In this document: in pieces, positions 44,622-54,149 of the stretch
Numbering within the stretch: position 1 is the first letter of the stretch
Layout: each line of letters opens with the position of its first letter
From: Microthrixaceae bacterium
GTDB taxonomy: Bacteria > Actinomycetota > Acidimicrobiia > Acidimicrobiales > Iamiaceae
Length of the DNA stretch: 64,000 bases
Assembly (NCBI GenBank): GCA_016702505.1
Contig: JADJDU010000009.1
Coordinates: forward strand, 62,001-126,000
Direction: 5' to 3'
Notes under the pieces: model-generated
What the model saw: the letters and a program-made list of their open reading frames with translations, nothing else
The model's database searches: none
Told to the model about the DNA's origin: nothing
Made by a program: the position numbers and the translations under genes

Positions 44622-45695
44622 TCAGCTGGCCGCAGCGGCCGGCACCGGATCTCCACCCAGCTCGACCATCATGTCGAGTGCCTCGTCGAATGTGGCCACT
44701 CCCCTTACCGCGATCCGCCCGTCAGCTGCCTCACTGGCCTCGGCCACCTCCTCCACCGGAACCAGCATCATCCGTGCTCCCGCTGTGACCGCGGCCTCCA
44801 GCTTCTGCCGCACCCCGCCCACCCGGCCGACGGTGCCGTCCAACTCCATGGTGCCGGTGACCGCCACTCGGGCTCCGCCGGTGAGCTGGCCCGGCGTCAG
44901 CCGGTCCAAGATGGCCAGGGCGAAGGCCAAGCCCGCGGACGGTCCACCCACATCACCGGCATCGATCTCCACGTTCACCGGGAAGTCGTATGAGGGCCGG
45001 CTCTCCAGGCTGACACCCAACATCGGGCGAGACCCGTCATCGGGACGGGCGACCAGCTTGGCCTTCACCGCATGCCTCTGGGTCGACCCCAAGGGTTCGA
45101 CTTCCAGAGCGACCTCCTCGCCCGGTTCGTGGGTGGCGATCACATCGACGAGGTCCTGACCGGACTTCACCGACCGGCCGTCGGCCCCGACGATCGTGTC
45201 ACCGGGGGTGAGCACCTCGGCCGCCGGATACTCCGGCCCGACGTCCATGACCACTGCGCCGGTGGTGCTGACCCCCACGTCCATGCCAGCTCGCTCTATG
45301 GCCACCTTGGCCGCCTTGTCCTTGGCGCTGGTCATCAGGGCCCGGTTGAAACGGCGGTTCTCCTCGCGGGTTTGGGTCCCGTCTACGAGGTCCTGTTGGA
45401 GTACGTCGATACGGTCGTCGGTCAGAGCCCAGATGACCTCGGCTCCGAAGGGCTGGCGGACCGACACGGTGAGGAAGAACAAGTCCTCGGTGACCTCTTC
45501 GTCGTGGAGATCGGGTCCGTCGGGAGCCGAAGTGATCGACACCAGCGGCTCCACCGACCACGCCGAGCCCGGTGACAACGTGTAGTAGGGCACCGGACGG
45601 ACGGCCAAGGTGATGACCATCACGGTGAGAGCCGCCACCGCCGGGCCCACGACCCACCACAACCAGGTGAAGCGAAAGGACCGGAGCAACGACAC
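44622..45695 (-). CDS. PDZ and Lon-type protease (YlbL-like)
   Basis: The 357 residues have an N-terminal helix at about 12-34, a PDZ domain at about 135-215 (PAAEVLTPGDTIVGADGRSVKSGQDLVDVIA) and a Lon-type proteolytic domain at about 225-340 with the catalytic Ser in GGPSAGLAFAL and the Lys in RQKLEAAV. This is the organisation of YlbL-like membrane proteases. It is 47 bases upstream of the DivIVA-like gene on the same strand, so they may form an operon. Confidence 0.85.
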   Translation of the reverse strand: MSLLRSFRFTWLWWVVGPAVAALTVMVITLAVRPVPYYTLSPGSAWSVEPLVSITSAPDGPDLHDEEVTEDLFFLTVSVRQPFGAEVIWALTDDRIDVLQQDLVDGTQTREENRRFNRALMTSAKDKAAKVAIERAGMDVGVSTTGAVVMDVGPEYPAAEVLTPGDTIVGADGRSVKSGQDLVDVIATHEPGEEVALEVEPLGSTQRHAVKAKLVARPDDGSRPMLGVSLESRPSYDFPVNVEIDAGDVGGPSAGLAFALAILDRLTPGQLTGGARVAVTGTMELDGTVGRVGGVRQKLEAAVTAGARMMLVPVEEVAEASEAADGRIAVRGVATFDEALDMMVELGGDPVPAAAAS

Positions 45696-45813
45696 GGTCG
45701 ACCAGCGTAGGGGCCACCCTGGCGAAGACCTCGTCGCCAGGCTCGGCCGGCGACCCGAGCCGACAGCGACCTCGGTACGATGAACGGGCCTGTTTCCGGC
45801 CCGAGGGCACCCC

Positions 45814-46485
45814 TTGACCGCAACGCCCAGCCCCCACCTACCCGAATCCGAGGTGGCCCACCGTCGTCGTACCGCGGCGGTGGCCGGCCACCGCGGAGAT
45901 CACGAAACGGCCCGGGAGTTGCTCCACGACGTCGACGATTCGGTGCGCTCCACCGCGCTGGGCGCCTTGAACCGTTGCCATCACCTCACCGGCGTAGACC
46001 TCGACAAGGCGCTCGACGACCCGTCACCGTTGGTTCGGTCCCGGGCCGCGGAACTGGTGGCCGAACTGGGTGGAGCGGGCGTGGCCGCGGACGTCGGTCT
46101 GGTCCGCCTGCTGAAAGACCCCGACCCCACCGTCGTAGAGGTGGTGGCGTGGGCCCTGGGCGAACTACACGACCCCGAGCCGGGGTCGGTATCGGCCCTT
46201 GCCGACCTGGCCCGCCACGCCGAAGACGCCCTGGTGCGCGAGTCGGCGGTGGCCGCCCTCGGCTCCATCGGTGACCCGGCTGGACTTCAGGCCATCCTGG
46301 CCGCCACCACAGACAAGGCCACGGTACGACGACGGGCGGTGATCGCCCTGGCTCCGTTCGAAGGCGACGAGGTCGACGCGGCTCTGCACCGGGCACTCCA
46401 GGACCGCGACTGGCAGGTCCGCCAAGCCGCTGAAGACCTCCTCACCCCACCCCCCGACCATGAACACCACGGAGAGGCCCCGTGA
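45814..46485 (+). CDS. HEAT-repeat protein
   Basis: This 223-residue protein, TTG start at 45814, consists of HEAT/PBS-lyase-type repeats of about 31 residues (DDPSPLVRSRAAELVAELG, KDPDPTVVEVVAWALGEL, EDALVRESAVAALGSIGD, RDWQVRQAAEDLL). Such repeats form helical scaffolds for protein binding. No enzymatic motif is present. It overlaps the start of the aldolase by 4 bases and is divergent from the PDZ-Lon gene. Confidence 0.8.
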   Translation: MTATPSPHLPESEVAHRRRTAAVAGHRGDHETARELLHDVDDSVRSTALGALNRCHHLTGVDLDKALDDPSPLVRSRAAELVAELGGAGVAADVGLVRLLKDPDPTVVEVVAWALGELHDPEPGSVSALADLARHAEDALVRESAVAALGSIGDPAGLQAILAATTDKATVRRRAVIALAPFEGDEVDAALHRALQDRDWQVRQAAEDLLTPPPDHEHHGEAP

Positions 46486-47264
46486 CCGTTACGCCTGCAC
46501 CCACCCATCCCCGTCTCGCTGCCCTACCCACCTTCGATTCGATCGAAGCCGAACGCCGGCACCGCCAGGAACGTCTGGCCGGGGCCCTGCGCATCTTCGG
46601 CCGTCTCGGGTTCTCCGAAGGAGTCGCCGGCCACATCACCGCTAGGGACCCCGAACTGACCGACCATTTCTGGGTCAACCCACTGGCCATGAACTTCCGT
46701 CACGTGAAGGTGTCGGATCTGTTGTTGATCGGGCCCGACGGGTCCGTGGTCCACGGCGACCGACCCGTCAACCTGGCTGCGGTCATCATCCACGCCGCCG
46801 TGCACGATGCCAGGCCCGACATCGTGGCTGCCGCCCACGCCCACTCGGTTCACGGCAAGGCCTGGTCCGCGCTCGGCCGCCCCCTGGATCCCATCACCCA
46901 GGATGCCTGCGTGTTCTTCGAGGATCACGTGGTCGTCAACGAAGGCGGCGGTCGGGTCGTGTTCGAGAAGGACGGGGGAAGGGCTCTGGCCGAGGGCATC
47001 GGAGAGCACAAGGCCGCCATCCATCGCAACCACGGGCACTTCACGGTGGGCCACACCGTCGACGAGGCAGCCTGGTGGTTCATCACCATGGAGCGGTCCT
47101 GTCAGGCCCAGTTGCTGGCCGAGGCCGCCGGACGACCGCACCTGATCGACCCCGAAGACGCCCGGTACACCAGGGAGATGACCGGCAGCCACTACGCCGG
47201 CTGGCTGTCGTTCCAGCCCCTGTGGGAAGACATCGCCCGCACCGAACCCGACCTTTTCGACTGA
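46482..47264 (+). CDS. Class II aldolase/adducin family protein
   Basis: This 260-residue protein has a class II aldolase/adducin fold with zinc-ligand histidines in AAAHAHSVHGKAW (~119-131) and HRNHGHFTVGHT (~186-197), and the acidic FFEDHVVV. The family includes fuculose-phosphate aldolases and related epimerases; the substrate is not evident. The GTG start overlaps the HEAT-repeat stop (GTGA). Confidence 0.8.
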   Translation: MTVTPAPTHPRLAALPTFDSIEAERRHRQERLAGALRIFGRLGFSEGVAGHITARDPELTDHFWVNPLAMNFRHVKVSDLLLIGPDGSVVHGDRPVNLAAVIIHAAVHDARPDIVAAAHAHSVHGKAWSALGRPLDPITQDACVFFEDHVVVNEGGGRVVFEKDGGRALAEGIGEHKAAIHRNHGHFTVGHTVDEAAWWFITMERSCQAQLLAEAAGRPHLIDPEDARYTREMTGSHYAGWLSFQPLWEDIARTEPDLFD

Positions 47265-47288
47265 CAGCGCCGCCGACCGTGGCGCGCC

Positions 47289-47705
47289 ATGATGGCCCCG
47301 ATGCCTGAGCCAGATCCCGAAAAGAACGTGCTCGGCGGCCCGCTCGAGGAGTGCGGCACCGACCCCGTCACCGGTTTCTACCGGGACGGCTGCTGCAGTA
47401 CCGGACCCGGGGACCTGGGTAGCCACACCATCTGCGCGGTGATGACCGAGGAGTTCTTGGCCCATCAACGCTCCATCGGCAACGACCTGTCCACCCCCGT
47501 CCCCCAGTTCCACTTCCCCGGGCTTGTGCCCGGAGACCGGTGGTGCGTAACCGCTCACAACTGGCTCAGGGCCTATCACGACGGAGTGGCGGCGCCTGTG
47601 GTGTTGGCCTCCACCCACCAGGGAGCGTTGGAGATAGTGCCCTTCCACGCACTGACCGAGAACGCAGTTGACGTCCCCGCCGACGCCCGCGACCTCGACC
47701 TATAG
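47289..47705 (+). CDS. DUF2237 family protein
   Basis: The 138 residues contain KNVLGGPLEECGTDPVTGFYRDGCC, GSHTICAVMTEEFL, GNDLSTPVPQF and PGDRWCVTAHNW, the conserved Cys-containing motifs of DUF2237. Function is unknown. Two alternative ATGs lie 3 and 12 bases further on. It converges on acpS with 8 bases between them. Confidence 0.85.
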   Translation: MMAPMPEPDPEKNVLGGPLEECGTDPVTGFYRDGCCSTGPGDLGSHTICAVMTEEFLAHQRSIGNDLSTPVPQFHFPGLVPGDRWCVTAHNWLRAYHDGVAAPVVLASTHQGALEIVPFHALTENAVDVPADARDLDL

Positions 47706-47713
47706 GAGGCTGG

Positions 47714-48097
47714 TCAGCTGGTCGCTCCCTCGGCCACCACCATGGCTCCCGCAGTCGACGCGGTGTGGGTCAGCGTCAACAGCCAGCGATACACGCCGGC
47801 CGCCCGACCAAGCTCGGCGGCGCGCCCAGTGATGACAAGATCCGGGGCCCCGGACTCGGCCCGCACCACCTCCACGTCATGCCAGTCGATGGCCCCAAGG
47901 CCCACCCCGAGCGCCTTCATGACCGCCTCCTTGGCCGCGAACCTGACGGCAAGTCGTTGGGCTGGGTCCCGAGTGGAGTTGGCGTAGGCCCGTTCTGCCT
48001 CGGTGAACAACCTGATCGCCAACGATGGTGTCCGGGTCAATGCTCGACGCATCTGGTCTACCTCGACCAGATCGAAACCCCACCCGATCACCGCCAT
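47714..48097 (-). CDS. acpS: Holo-[acyl-carrier-protein] synthase
   Basis: This 127-residue protein transfers 4'-phosphopantetheine from CoA to the serine of acyl carrier protein. The magnesium-binding Asp is in GFDLVEVDQ (residue 9) and the catalytic Glu and Lys in RFAAKEAVMKALG (~53-65), with LTLTHTASTAGA near the end. Length is typical. It lies downstream of the glmM-glmS genes on the same strand with a 26-residue ORF between. Confidence 0.93.
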   Translation of the reverse strand: MAVIGWGFDLVEVDQMRRALTRTPSLAIRLFTEAERAYANSTRDPAQRLAVRFAAKEAVMKALGVGLGAIDWHDVEVVRAESGAPDLVITGRAAELGRAAGVYRWLLTLTHTASTAGAMVVAEGATS

Positions 48098-48103
48098 CGT
48101 CGA

Positions 48104-48184
48104 TCAGATCCCGCGCCGGTTGTTCACGAAGGCGATCACGATCATCACCACCGCCACCATGAACACCAACGCGATCAGGACCAC
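48104..48184 (-). CDS. 26-residue single-helix membrane ORF
   Basis: Directly after the GlmS-like stop, GTG at 48184 opens VVLIALVFMVAVVMIVIAFV then NNRRGI and a stop at 48104, six bases before acpS. It is one hydrophobic helix followed by positive charges, a form seen in small membrane proteins. It lies between two genes on the same strand and could be coupled to the upstream one, but no ribosome binding site is visible. Real translation is uncertain. Confidence 0.45.
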   Translation of the reverse strand: MVLIALVFMVAVVMIVIAFVNNRRGI

Positions 48185-48187
48185 GGG

Positions 48188-51100
48188 TCAGCGAGGAGTG
48201 GGGGCATCGCCAGAACGCCAACGGTCGGCCAACACGTTCACTGGGACGGTGAGCAGCTCGATGGGCGGGAACTCCCCCAACAGGTCATCACGGAAGGTGG
48301 GTTCGGTCTCGGTGACCGCGTCCTTGAGCGCGGCGTAACGCCCGCGGTAGGACTCCAGCACCGACCGCATGCGAGCCGAGGGCAACTGCGGGTGGAAGCG
48401 GGCGTGCAGCAAGGTGATACCGGTGCAGTGATTTCCCTTCACCTCCGGTATCAGCACCAGGGTCCGGCCATCGCTGCGACCCACCGCCACGGTCACCTCC
48501 CGTTCGGTGGCCACCCGGTGCTTGGTACCCCGCAAAAGCGGGCTCTTCTCGGTTCGTAGCGGCAGGTCCCGGGCGATTCCGCCACGGTCCACCACCACGA
48601 TGCTGGCATCGTCCTCCACGTCTCCCTCGATGCGGTAGCGGGTGTAACCCACCACCTCGTCGATCACCGCGTCCAGCCCGGCCAGGGTGCGCAGCGACTT
48701 GTAGCTGAGCCGGTCGCGAGCTGCCCCCGCGCTCAGCGCGGCGGCCACCAGCGCCACGTCGAGCAGGCTCTCGTCGGAGCGAGAGATCCCCACCGTCACC
48801 GTCTTGGCCTGATGCTTGATGGCATCGACGGGACGGGTCAGTTCCTCGATCGCTCCGGTGAGGGCGTGAGTCAGATCCTCGATCACACCGCTCGGAGTAC
48901 CGACTCGACCGAACTCCACCTGGTAGGCGTCCAGCGGGGCGACCCCCGTCGCATAGCGGAACATGGCAGCCAGCCGAACCGCAGTGCCCGCCTCCAGATG
49001 TCCGTTGTAGGCGCCCGACCGCAGGCCGTCGTTGAACCGCTGGGCGATTGGTTCGAACACCGGGCGAAGGGTGGAGAACAGACGGTCGGCGTCGTCACCC
49101 AACGGTCCCGACACCGCGTCTTCTATGGCACCACGCGCTTCTCGCAACGGCAGGGCCTGGGCGTCGATGGCTAGGGCAGCCTCGTACCCGAACAGGTGCC
49201 CGACCACCGTGGACAACACGAAGGCCAGCTCCGGTCGAACCGACGGCACGGTGAGAACACGCAGGGCACCGCTGAAGCGGTCTTCGTCTTCGGTGGCGAT
49301 CACCACCGGGGTGGCCTTGTGGGCCCGGTAGATGGCTACCTCTTTGGCCACGTCGTCGGCGTTGGACCCGATCAGCCCCGCTGCGCACACCAGGATCAAC
49401 GGCTCTGACGACAAATCGATGTGTTTCTTGTCCTCGATGGCATCCGAGGCGATGGCCTTGTAGCAGAGCTCGGACAGCTTGATCCGGATCTCCTCGGCGG
49501 CGATCCGGTTAGCGCCCGAACCGACGATGGCCCAGTACCGCCGGGATGGGCAGAACTCCCTGGCCGCTTCGGCGATCTCGGGTCGACGGGCCAAGGTGGC
49601 CTCCATCTGGGCGGGGATCTCGCGCAGGCCGACCAGCAGGTCACTGCGGTCCTCGGCACCGTCCCCGTCGAGGTGAACCTCCTGGGCGACGGCTGACGCC
49701 AGCAGGAACCCGGCCGCGATCTGGGAGTAGAAGGCCTTGGTGGAGGCCACGCTCATCTCCACGTCTCGACCGTCGGAGGTGTAGAGCACTCCGTCGCTCT
49801 TGTCGGTGAGGTCGCTGGATCGACGGTTCACGATGGCGATCACCCGAGCACCACGGGAGCGGACCAGGTCGACGGTTCGGTTGGTGTCGGTGGTGGTGCC
49901 GGATTGGCTTATTGCCACGATCAACGTGTCGGACATGTCCGATCGCAACGAGAAGCCAGATAGCTCGGTGGCCGGCAGCGCCTGAACCCGAACCGGAGTC
50001 GACGCCACCTGCGCGGCCAGGGTCCGGGCCAGGCTCTGGCCCGCCACCGCGGCGGTACCTTGACCGATCACCAAGACCCGCGAGATCGCTCCAGACCGGA
50101 GGTCTTCCCGAACAGCATCCGGCAGCGTGTCGGGACCGAGGACAGAGCGTGCCAGGCCATCGTCACCGGTGACGATCTTGCCCCGCAGCGTCTTGCGGAA
50201 CGACTTGGGCGCCTCTTCGATCTCCTTGAGCAAGAAGTGCTGGTAGGGGCCGCGATCGATGTCTCGGGTGGTGACCTCGGGGTCGATCAGTTCGCTACCC
50301 TCGACGGGCAGTGGCGTTCCGTCGTAGGCGAAGCGGGTGATGCCCTCGACGGTTCCGGCCTGGCCACCGTCTAGCTCTACCACCTGGCCCCGAGTGGCGG
50401 CTGGGTCATCGGGATCGGCGGGGGTCTCGCCGTCGAGGCGCAGGTACCGGGTGGCGTCCTCGACCACGCCGTAAGGCTCAGAGGCCACCACGTACAGGTC
50501 GTCGTCCAACCCGACGTACAGGGCTTGACCGCTACCCCGCAGGGCCAGCTGGATCCGTTCACCCGACGCCGACAGGTTGGCGGCGATGGCTACCGAGCCG
50601 TCGAAGCGGCGGACCGACTGGCGGAACGCCTCCACCGGAGAATCTCCGGCGGCGACCCGACGGGACACAAGCGTGGGGATCACCTTGGCATCGCTGGTGA
50701 TCTCGGCCGCGATACGCAGCCCGTCGGACACCTTCAGGTCAGCGAAGTTGTCGACGTCGCCGTTGAGAGCAGCAGTGACGTACGGACCTGTGGCCAGACC
50801 CTGCTCGTCGGAGTTCATGGGGTGGGCGTTGGGCTGGCTGATGATGCCGATGGACGCCCACCGGGTGTGGCCCAGGACCGTCATCTCCGCGGAGTCGGCC
50901 AGAAGCGCAGCGGCCAACAGGGCGTCGTCTCGGATGGCGGTACGCAGCACCGTGGTGTTGTCACCCAACTCACCGATTTCGGCCGCGGCCTTGTAGGCGA
51001 AGCTCAGGTGGCCTTCGGGCGTGACCCGCACCGCTCCGGCGGTGAACAACGGATCGGTGCTGCGAGATCCCAGCAACGCCATCACGGTGGGGTCATCGAG

Positions 51101-51649
51101 GTCGAGGCCGTGCCCCCTCACCAACAAGCTCAGCCCAGCCGAGTCACGGCCCCGAACCTCGAGGCGGTCGATCGCCGACAGCGCGGCCTGCACCGAGGTG
51201 AAGGCTTCGATCGCAGCGCGCGTCGGGGTCGGACCGGCCAGATCGGCCACAGCCCGGGCGGTCCGGAGGCGATCACGCTGAACGGCCCACAGGGCGTCCT
51301 TGAGACTTATGACCGCAGCGTTGACCTGCTCCAGGGCCTTGGAACCGAAGCTGTCGGTGTCGAGTCGGGCCTCTCGCTGCTCCAGCAGGTCCCAGAGCTC
51401 CGTCACCTGCTCATCTATCGCTGCGGTCAGGCCGTGGTCACCCAGCAGGGCCCGCACCCCGGGGGTTCCCCGCAGCATCCGATCGACCTCTCCCACCCGA
51501 ACGGCCCACGCGTCGAGGACGCCGAGGAGGTCATCGTCTGAGGCCGAGCCGATGTCGACTGCTGCACCCTCGAGCAGGCTGATGAGCTCGGCGGTGGTCG
51601 GAGGGACACGATCGCTGCGACGGCGCAGAACGGCGATGATGCCGCACAT
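48188..51649 (-). CDS. glmS: Oversized GlmS-like amidotransferase/SIS protein
   Basis: The 1153 residues start MCGIIAVLRR with the Ntn nucleophile Cys2. About 150 extra residues separate this from LEVRGRDSAGLSLLV. LGHTRWASIGIISQPNAHP and NGDVDNF complete the glutaminase; two SIS domains follow (SQSGTTTDTNRTVDLV, SVASTKAFYSQIAAGFLLA). AKTVTV resembles the normal GlmS C-terminus and is followed by about 200 extra residues. Normal GlmS is about 610. It should make glucosamine-6-phosphate from fructose-6-phosphate and glutamine, and glmM lies directly upstream, which supports that role. The two extra regions are unexplained. Confidence 0.75.
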   Translation of the reverse strand: MCGIIAVLRRRSDRVPPTTAELISLLEGAAVDIGSASDDDLLGVLDAWAVRVGEVDRMLRGTPGVRALLGDHGLTAAIDEQVTELWDLLEQREARLDTDSFGSKALEQVNAAVISLKDALWAVQRDRLRTARAVADLAGPTPTRAAIEAFTSVQAALSAIDRLEVRGRDSAGLSLLVRGHGLDLDDPTVMALLGSRSTDPLFTAGAVRVTPEGHLSFAYKAAAEIGELGDNTTVLRTAIRDDALLAAALLADSAEMTVLGHTRWASIGIISQPNAHPMNSDEQGLATGPYVTAALNGDVDNFADLKVSDGLRIAAEITSDAKVIPTLVSRRVAAGDSPVEAFRQSVRRFDGSVAIAANLSASGERIQLALRGSGQALYVGLDDDLYVVASEPYGVVEDATRYLRLDGETPADPDDPAATRGQVVELDGGQAGTVEGITRFAYDGTPLPVEGSELIDPEVTTRDIDRGPYQHFLLKEIEEAPKSFRKTLRGKIVTGDDGLARSVLGPDTLPDAVREDLRSGAISRVLVIGQGTAAVAGQSLARTLAAQVASTPVRVQALPATELSGFSLRSDMSDTLIVAISQSGTTTDTNRTVDLVRSRGARVIAIVNRRSSDLTDKSDGVLYTSDGRDVEMSVASTKAFYSQIAAGFLLASAVAQEVHLDGDGAEDRSDLLVGLREIPAQMEATLARRPEIAEAAREFCPSRRYWAIVGSGANRIAAEEIRIKLSELCYKAIASDAIEDKKHIDLSSEPLILVCAAGLIGSNADDVAKEVAIYRAHKATPVVIATEDEDRFSGALRVLTVPSVRPELAFVLSTVVGHLFGYEAALAIDAQALPLREARGAIEDAVSGPLGDDADRLFSTLRPVFEPIAQRFNDGLRSGAYNGHLEAGTAVRLAAMFRYATGVAPLDAYQVEFGRVGTPSGVIEDLTHALTGAIEELTRPVDAIKHQAKTVTVGISRSDESLLDVALVAAALSAGAARDRLSYKSLRTLAGLDAVIDEVVGYTRYRIEGDVEDDASIVVVDRGGIARDLPLRTEKSPLLRGTKHRVATEREVTVAVGRSDGRTLVLIPEVKGNHCTGITLLHARFHPQLPSARMRSVLESYRGRYAALKDAVTETEPTFRDDLLGEFPPIELLTVPVNVLADRWRSGDAPTPR

Positions 51650-51710
51650 GGAGATCCTCGAAACAAGGTGAAGGCCCCAGAGTCAGGCGAACCCGAGGCA
51701 GTTTGGGTAA

Positions 51711-51732
51711 CCGGACCATGGTAATGGTCCGG
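51711..51732 (-). terminator. Hairpin between glmM and the GlmS-like gene
   Basis: CCGGACCAT at 51711-51719 and ATGGTCCGG at 51724-51732 form a 9-bp stem with loop GGTA, 48 bases after the glmM stop. There is no clear T tract, so it may be a weak terminator or a leader element of the downstream gene. Confidence 0.45.
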
Positions 51733-51779
51733 CTGTCGCCGGTTCCCGTGCGGCGCCACAAAGGGCCTCGGTCCGAGCG

Positions 51780-53117
51780 TCATCCAGCCCGACGAACGGC
51801 CTCAGCCAACGACTCGGCCACCGAACGGGCCTGTTCATCGGTGGGAGCCTCGACCATCACCCTCACCAGCGGTTCGGTGCCGCTGGCCCGCAGCAACACC
51901 CGGCCCGAGTCGCCCAGCTCGGCCTCGGCCGCCCGCACATCGGGGGCCACCTTGTCGATCAGCCGGGGATCTCGTCGATCGGTGCGAACGTTCACCAGCA
52001 CCTGGGGCAAACGGGTCATGGTGTCGACGGCCAACTCGTGCAGCGCCCGTCCGGACCGCTTGACCACGTCCAGCAGGCACAGGCCGGTCAACAGACCGTC
52101 GCCGGTGGAGGCCAGGTCCCGAAAAATGACATGACCGGACTGTTCACCACCAAGATCGAACCCGCCCCGATCCAGTTCTTCGAGCACGTAGCGGTCACCG
52201 ACCGCGGTGTCGACCACCGTGATTCCCCTGGCCGCCATCCCCTGACGGAACCCGAGGTTGCTCATCACGGTCACCACTACCGTCGAGTGGGCGAGCATCC
52301 CTCGCTGGTGGCGGTCGACGGCGCATATTCCGATTATCTCGTCACCGTCGACGAGGTTTCCGTTGGCGTCGACGGCCAGGACCCGGTCGGCGTCGCCGTC
52401 GAAGGCCAGTCCGACATCGGCGCCGGCAGCCACCACCGCGGCCTGGAGGTCGCCAGGATGGGTGGAGCCGCATCCCTCGTTGATGTTGACGCCATCGGGT
52501 TGATCGTGGATCGCGGTGACCTCGACCCCAAGGCTCGAAAAGACCTCGAGCGCCAGCGGCGACGCGGCTCCGTTGGCGGTGTCGACCACCACCCTCAAAC
52601 CGGTCAGATCCCGGCCGTCGAGCACCGTGGTGGTCAGGTGACGGTGGTAGCTGGCCAAGCTGTCGAGATCGGTGGCGAGATCACCGACAGCCGAGCCCGA
52701 CGGGCGGGCATGGGCATCTCCCCCGGCCCCCAGCACCGTCAACTCCGACTCCAGGGCTTCCTCGACCTCATCGGACAGCTTGCGGCCACCGGCGGCGAAC
52801 AACTTGATCCCATTGTCCCCAAACGGGTTGTGCGACGCCGAGATCATGGCGGCAGGGCACCCGAGCGCCGCCGATGCGTGGGCCACCCCTGGGGTGGGGA
52901 TCACACCGAGATCGATCACGTCCACACCCTCCGAAGCCAGGCCCGCGGCCAGCGCGGCTCCCAGCATCGGGCCCGAACGGCGGGTGTCGCGGCCGATGCA
53001 CCACCGCTCACCGCCCAGCACGCGAGCCGCCGACCGCCCGAGCAACAAGGCCAATTCCGGCGTGAGCTCGACGTTGGCCACGCCCCGGACGCCGTCGGTA
53101 CCGAACTTCAACGACAT
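51780..53117 (-). CDS. glmM: Phosphoglucosamine mutase
   Basis: The ATG at 53117 (MSLKFGTDGVRGVAN) gives 445 residues, the usual length. The phosphoserine loop is ISASHNPFGDNGIK, the metal site AFDGDADR, the sugar loop GEQSGH and the phosphate-binding RASGTEPLVRVMVEA. It converts glucosamine-6-phosphate to glucosamine-1-phosphate for UDP-GlcNAc. It precedes the GlmS-like gene by 130 bases. A longer open frame above 53117 has no family similarity. Confidence 0.95.
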   Translation of the reverse strand: MSLKFGTDGVRGVANVELTPELALLLGRSAARVLGGERWCIGRDTRRSGPMLGAALAAGLASEGVDVIDLGVIPTPGVAHASAALGCPAAMISASHNPFGDNGIKLFAAGGRKLSDEVEEALESELTVLGAGGDAHARPSGSAVGDLATDLDSLASYHRHLTTTVLDGRDLTGLRVVVDTANGAASPLALEVFSSLGVEVTAIHDQPDGVNINEGCGSTHPGDLQAAVVAAGADVGLAFDGDADRVLAVDANGNLVDGDEIIGICAVDRHQRGMLAHSTVVVTVMSNLGFRQGMAARGITVVDTAVGDRYVLEELDRGGFDLGGEQSGHVIFRDLASTGDGLLTGLCLLDVVKRSGRALHELAVDTMTRLPQVLVNVRTDRRDPRLIDKVAPDVRAAEAELGDSGRVLLRASGTEPLVRVMVEAPTDEQARSVAESLAEAVRRAG

Positions 53118-53216
53118 GAGGGAACCTCGACGTGTGCAACCGGGGCGGCATCCAGCCGCCGGACTGAGGAACTGGCCTGGTCCACGACGGGACCCGGACA
53201 TCTGGACCCGGACGCG

Positions 53217-53262
53217 CCGCTGGCGTGGCCCCCGCACCGTAGTGGGGAGCACACGCCAGCGG
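53217..53262 (-). terminator. Terminator of the rplM-rpsI operon
   Basis: CCGCTGGCGTG at 53217-53227 pairs with CACGCCAGCGG at 53252-53262; an inner CCCC/GGGG stem extends it. It lies 34 bases beyond the rpsI stop and ahead of glmM. Confidence 0.7.
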
Positions 53263-53295
53263 TCGGTACCGGTGCCGGCAACAGCCGGCCGCCGA

Positions 53296-53688
53296 TCAAC
53301 GCTTGGAGTACTGGGGAGCCTTGCGGGCCTTCTTGAGGCCGTACTTCTTGGACTCCTTCTTGCGGTCGTCCCGGGTGAGGAAACCGGCCCGCTTGAGAGG
53401 GGTGCGCAGCTCGGGATCGAGCTCGATGAGGGCCCGGGCGATGGCCAGGCGCAAGGCGCCGGCCTGACCACTGACGCCGCCACCGTGGAGGGTGGCGTCG
53501 ACGTCGTAGGTTTCCTCGGTCTCGGTCAGACGGAGCGGCTCGGACAGGATCATCCGGTGGGTGGGGTTAGGGAAGAAGTCCTCAACCTCACGACCGTTGA
53601 TGGTGATCTTGCCTTCGCCGTTGCGGAGGCGGGCACGGGCGACGGCTTCCTTGCGGCGGCCGGTGGATTGCACGAGGGGCTTGGTCAC
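53296..53688 (-). CDS. rpsI: 30S ribosomal protein S9
   Basis: 130 residues with TGRRKEAVARARL near the N-terminus, GGGVSGQAGALRLAIARAL in the middle and the KAPQYSKR tail that reaches the ribosomal P site. It follows rplM by 11 bases, the standard two-gene operon. Confidence 0.97.
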   Translation of the reverse strand: MTKPLVQSTGRRKEAVARARLRNGEGKITINGREVEDFFPNPTHRMILSEPLRLTETEETYDVDATLHGGGVSGQAGALRLAIARALIELDPELRTPLKRAGFLTRDDRKKESKKYGLKKARKAPQYSKR

Positions 53689-53699
53689 AGCAAGGGCTC

Positions 53700-54149
53700 C
53701 TAGGCGCTGCGGCGGGCGTGGTCGAGCTCGAGCACCTTGGGCTGCTGAGCGGCGTGGGGGTGGGAGGGGCCGGCGTAGACCTTGAGCTTGCGGAGCTGGG
53801 CCCGGCCGAGACGGTTGTGGGGCAACATGCCCCGCACCGAGCGGCGCACGGCCTCCTCGGGCTTGCGATCGAGCAGATCCGCGAAGGTCTGCTCCTTGAT
53901 GCCACCGGGGTAGCCGGAGTGGCGGTAGATCTTCTTCTTCTCCGCCTTGCCGGACGTGAGGACGACCTTGTCAGCGTTGATGATGATGACGTGATCGCCC
54001 ATGTCCATGTGCGGAGCGAATGTGGGCTTGTGCTTGCCGCGCAGGATGCGGGCCACCTCGGTGGCCAGGCGACCCAGCACGAGGCCGTCGGCGTCGATGA
54101 TCACCCAGTCCCGGGTGATCTCGGAGGCTTTGGGGGTGTAGGTGGGCAC
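53700..54149 (-). CDS. rplM: 50S ribosomal protein L13
   Basis: GTG at 54149 (VPTYTPKASEITRDWVIIDA) gives 149 residues, the family length; AAGGAA lies upstream. GLVLGRLATEVARILRGKHK, SGYPGG and VRGMLPHNRLGR are hallmark L13 segments. It is the first gene of the rplM-rpsI operon with a promoter at 54250-54279. Confidence 0.96.
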   Translation of the reverse strand: MPTYTPKASEITRDWVIIDADGLVLGRLATEVARILRGKHKPTFAPHMDMGDHVIIINADKVVLTSGKAEKKKIYRHSGYPGGIKEQTFADLLDRKPEEAVRRSVRGMLPHNRLGRAQLRKLKVYAGPSHPHAAQQPKVLELDHARRSA

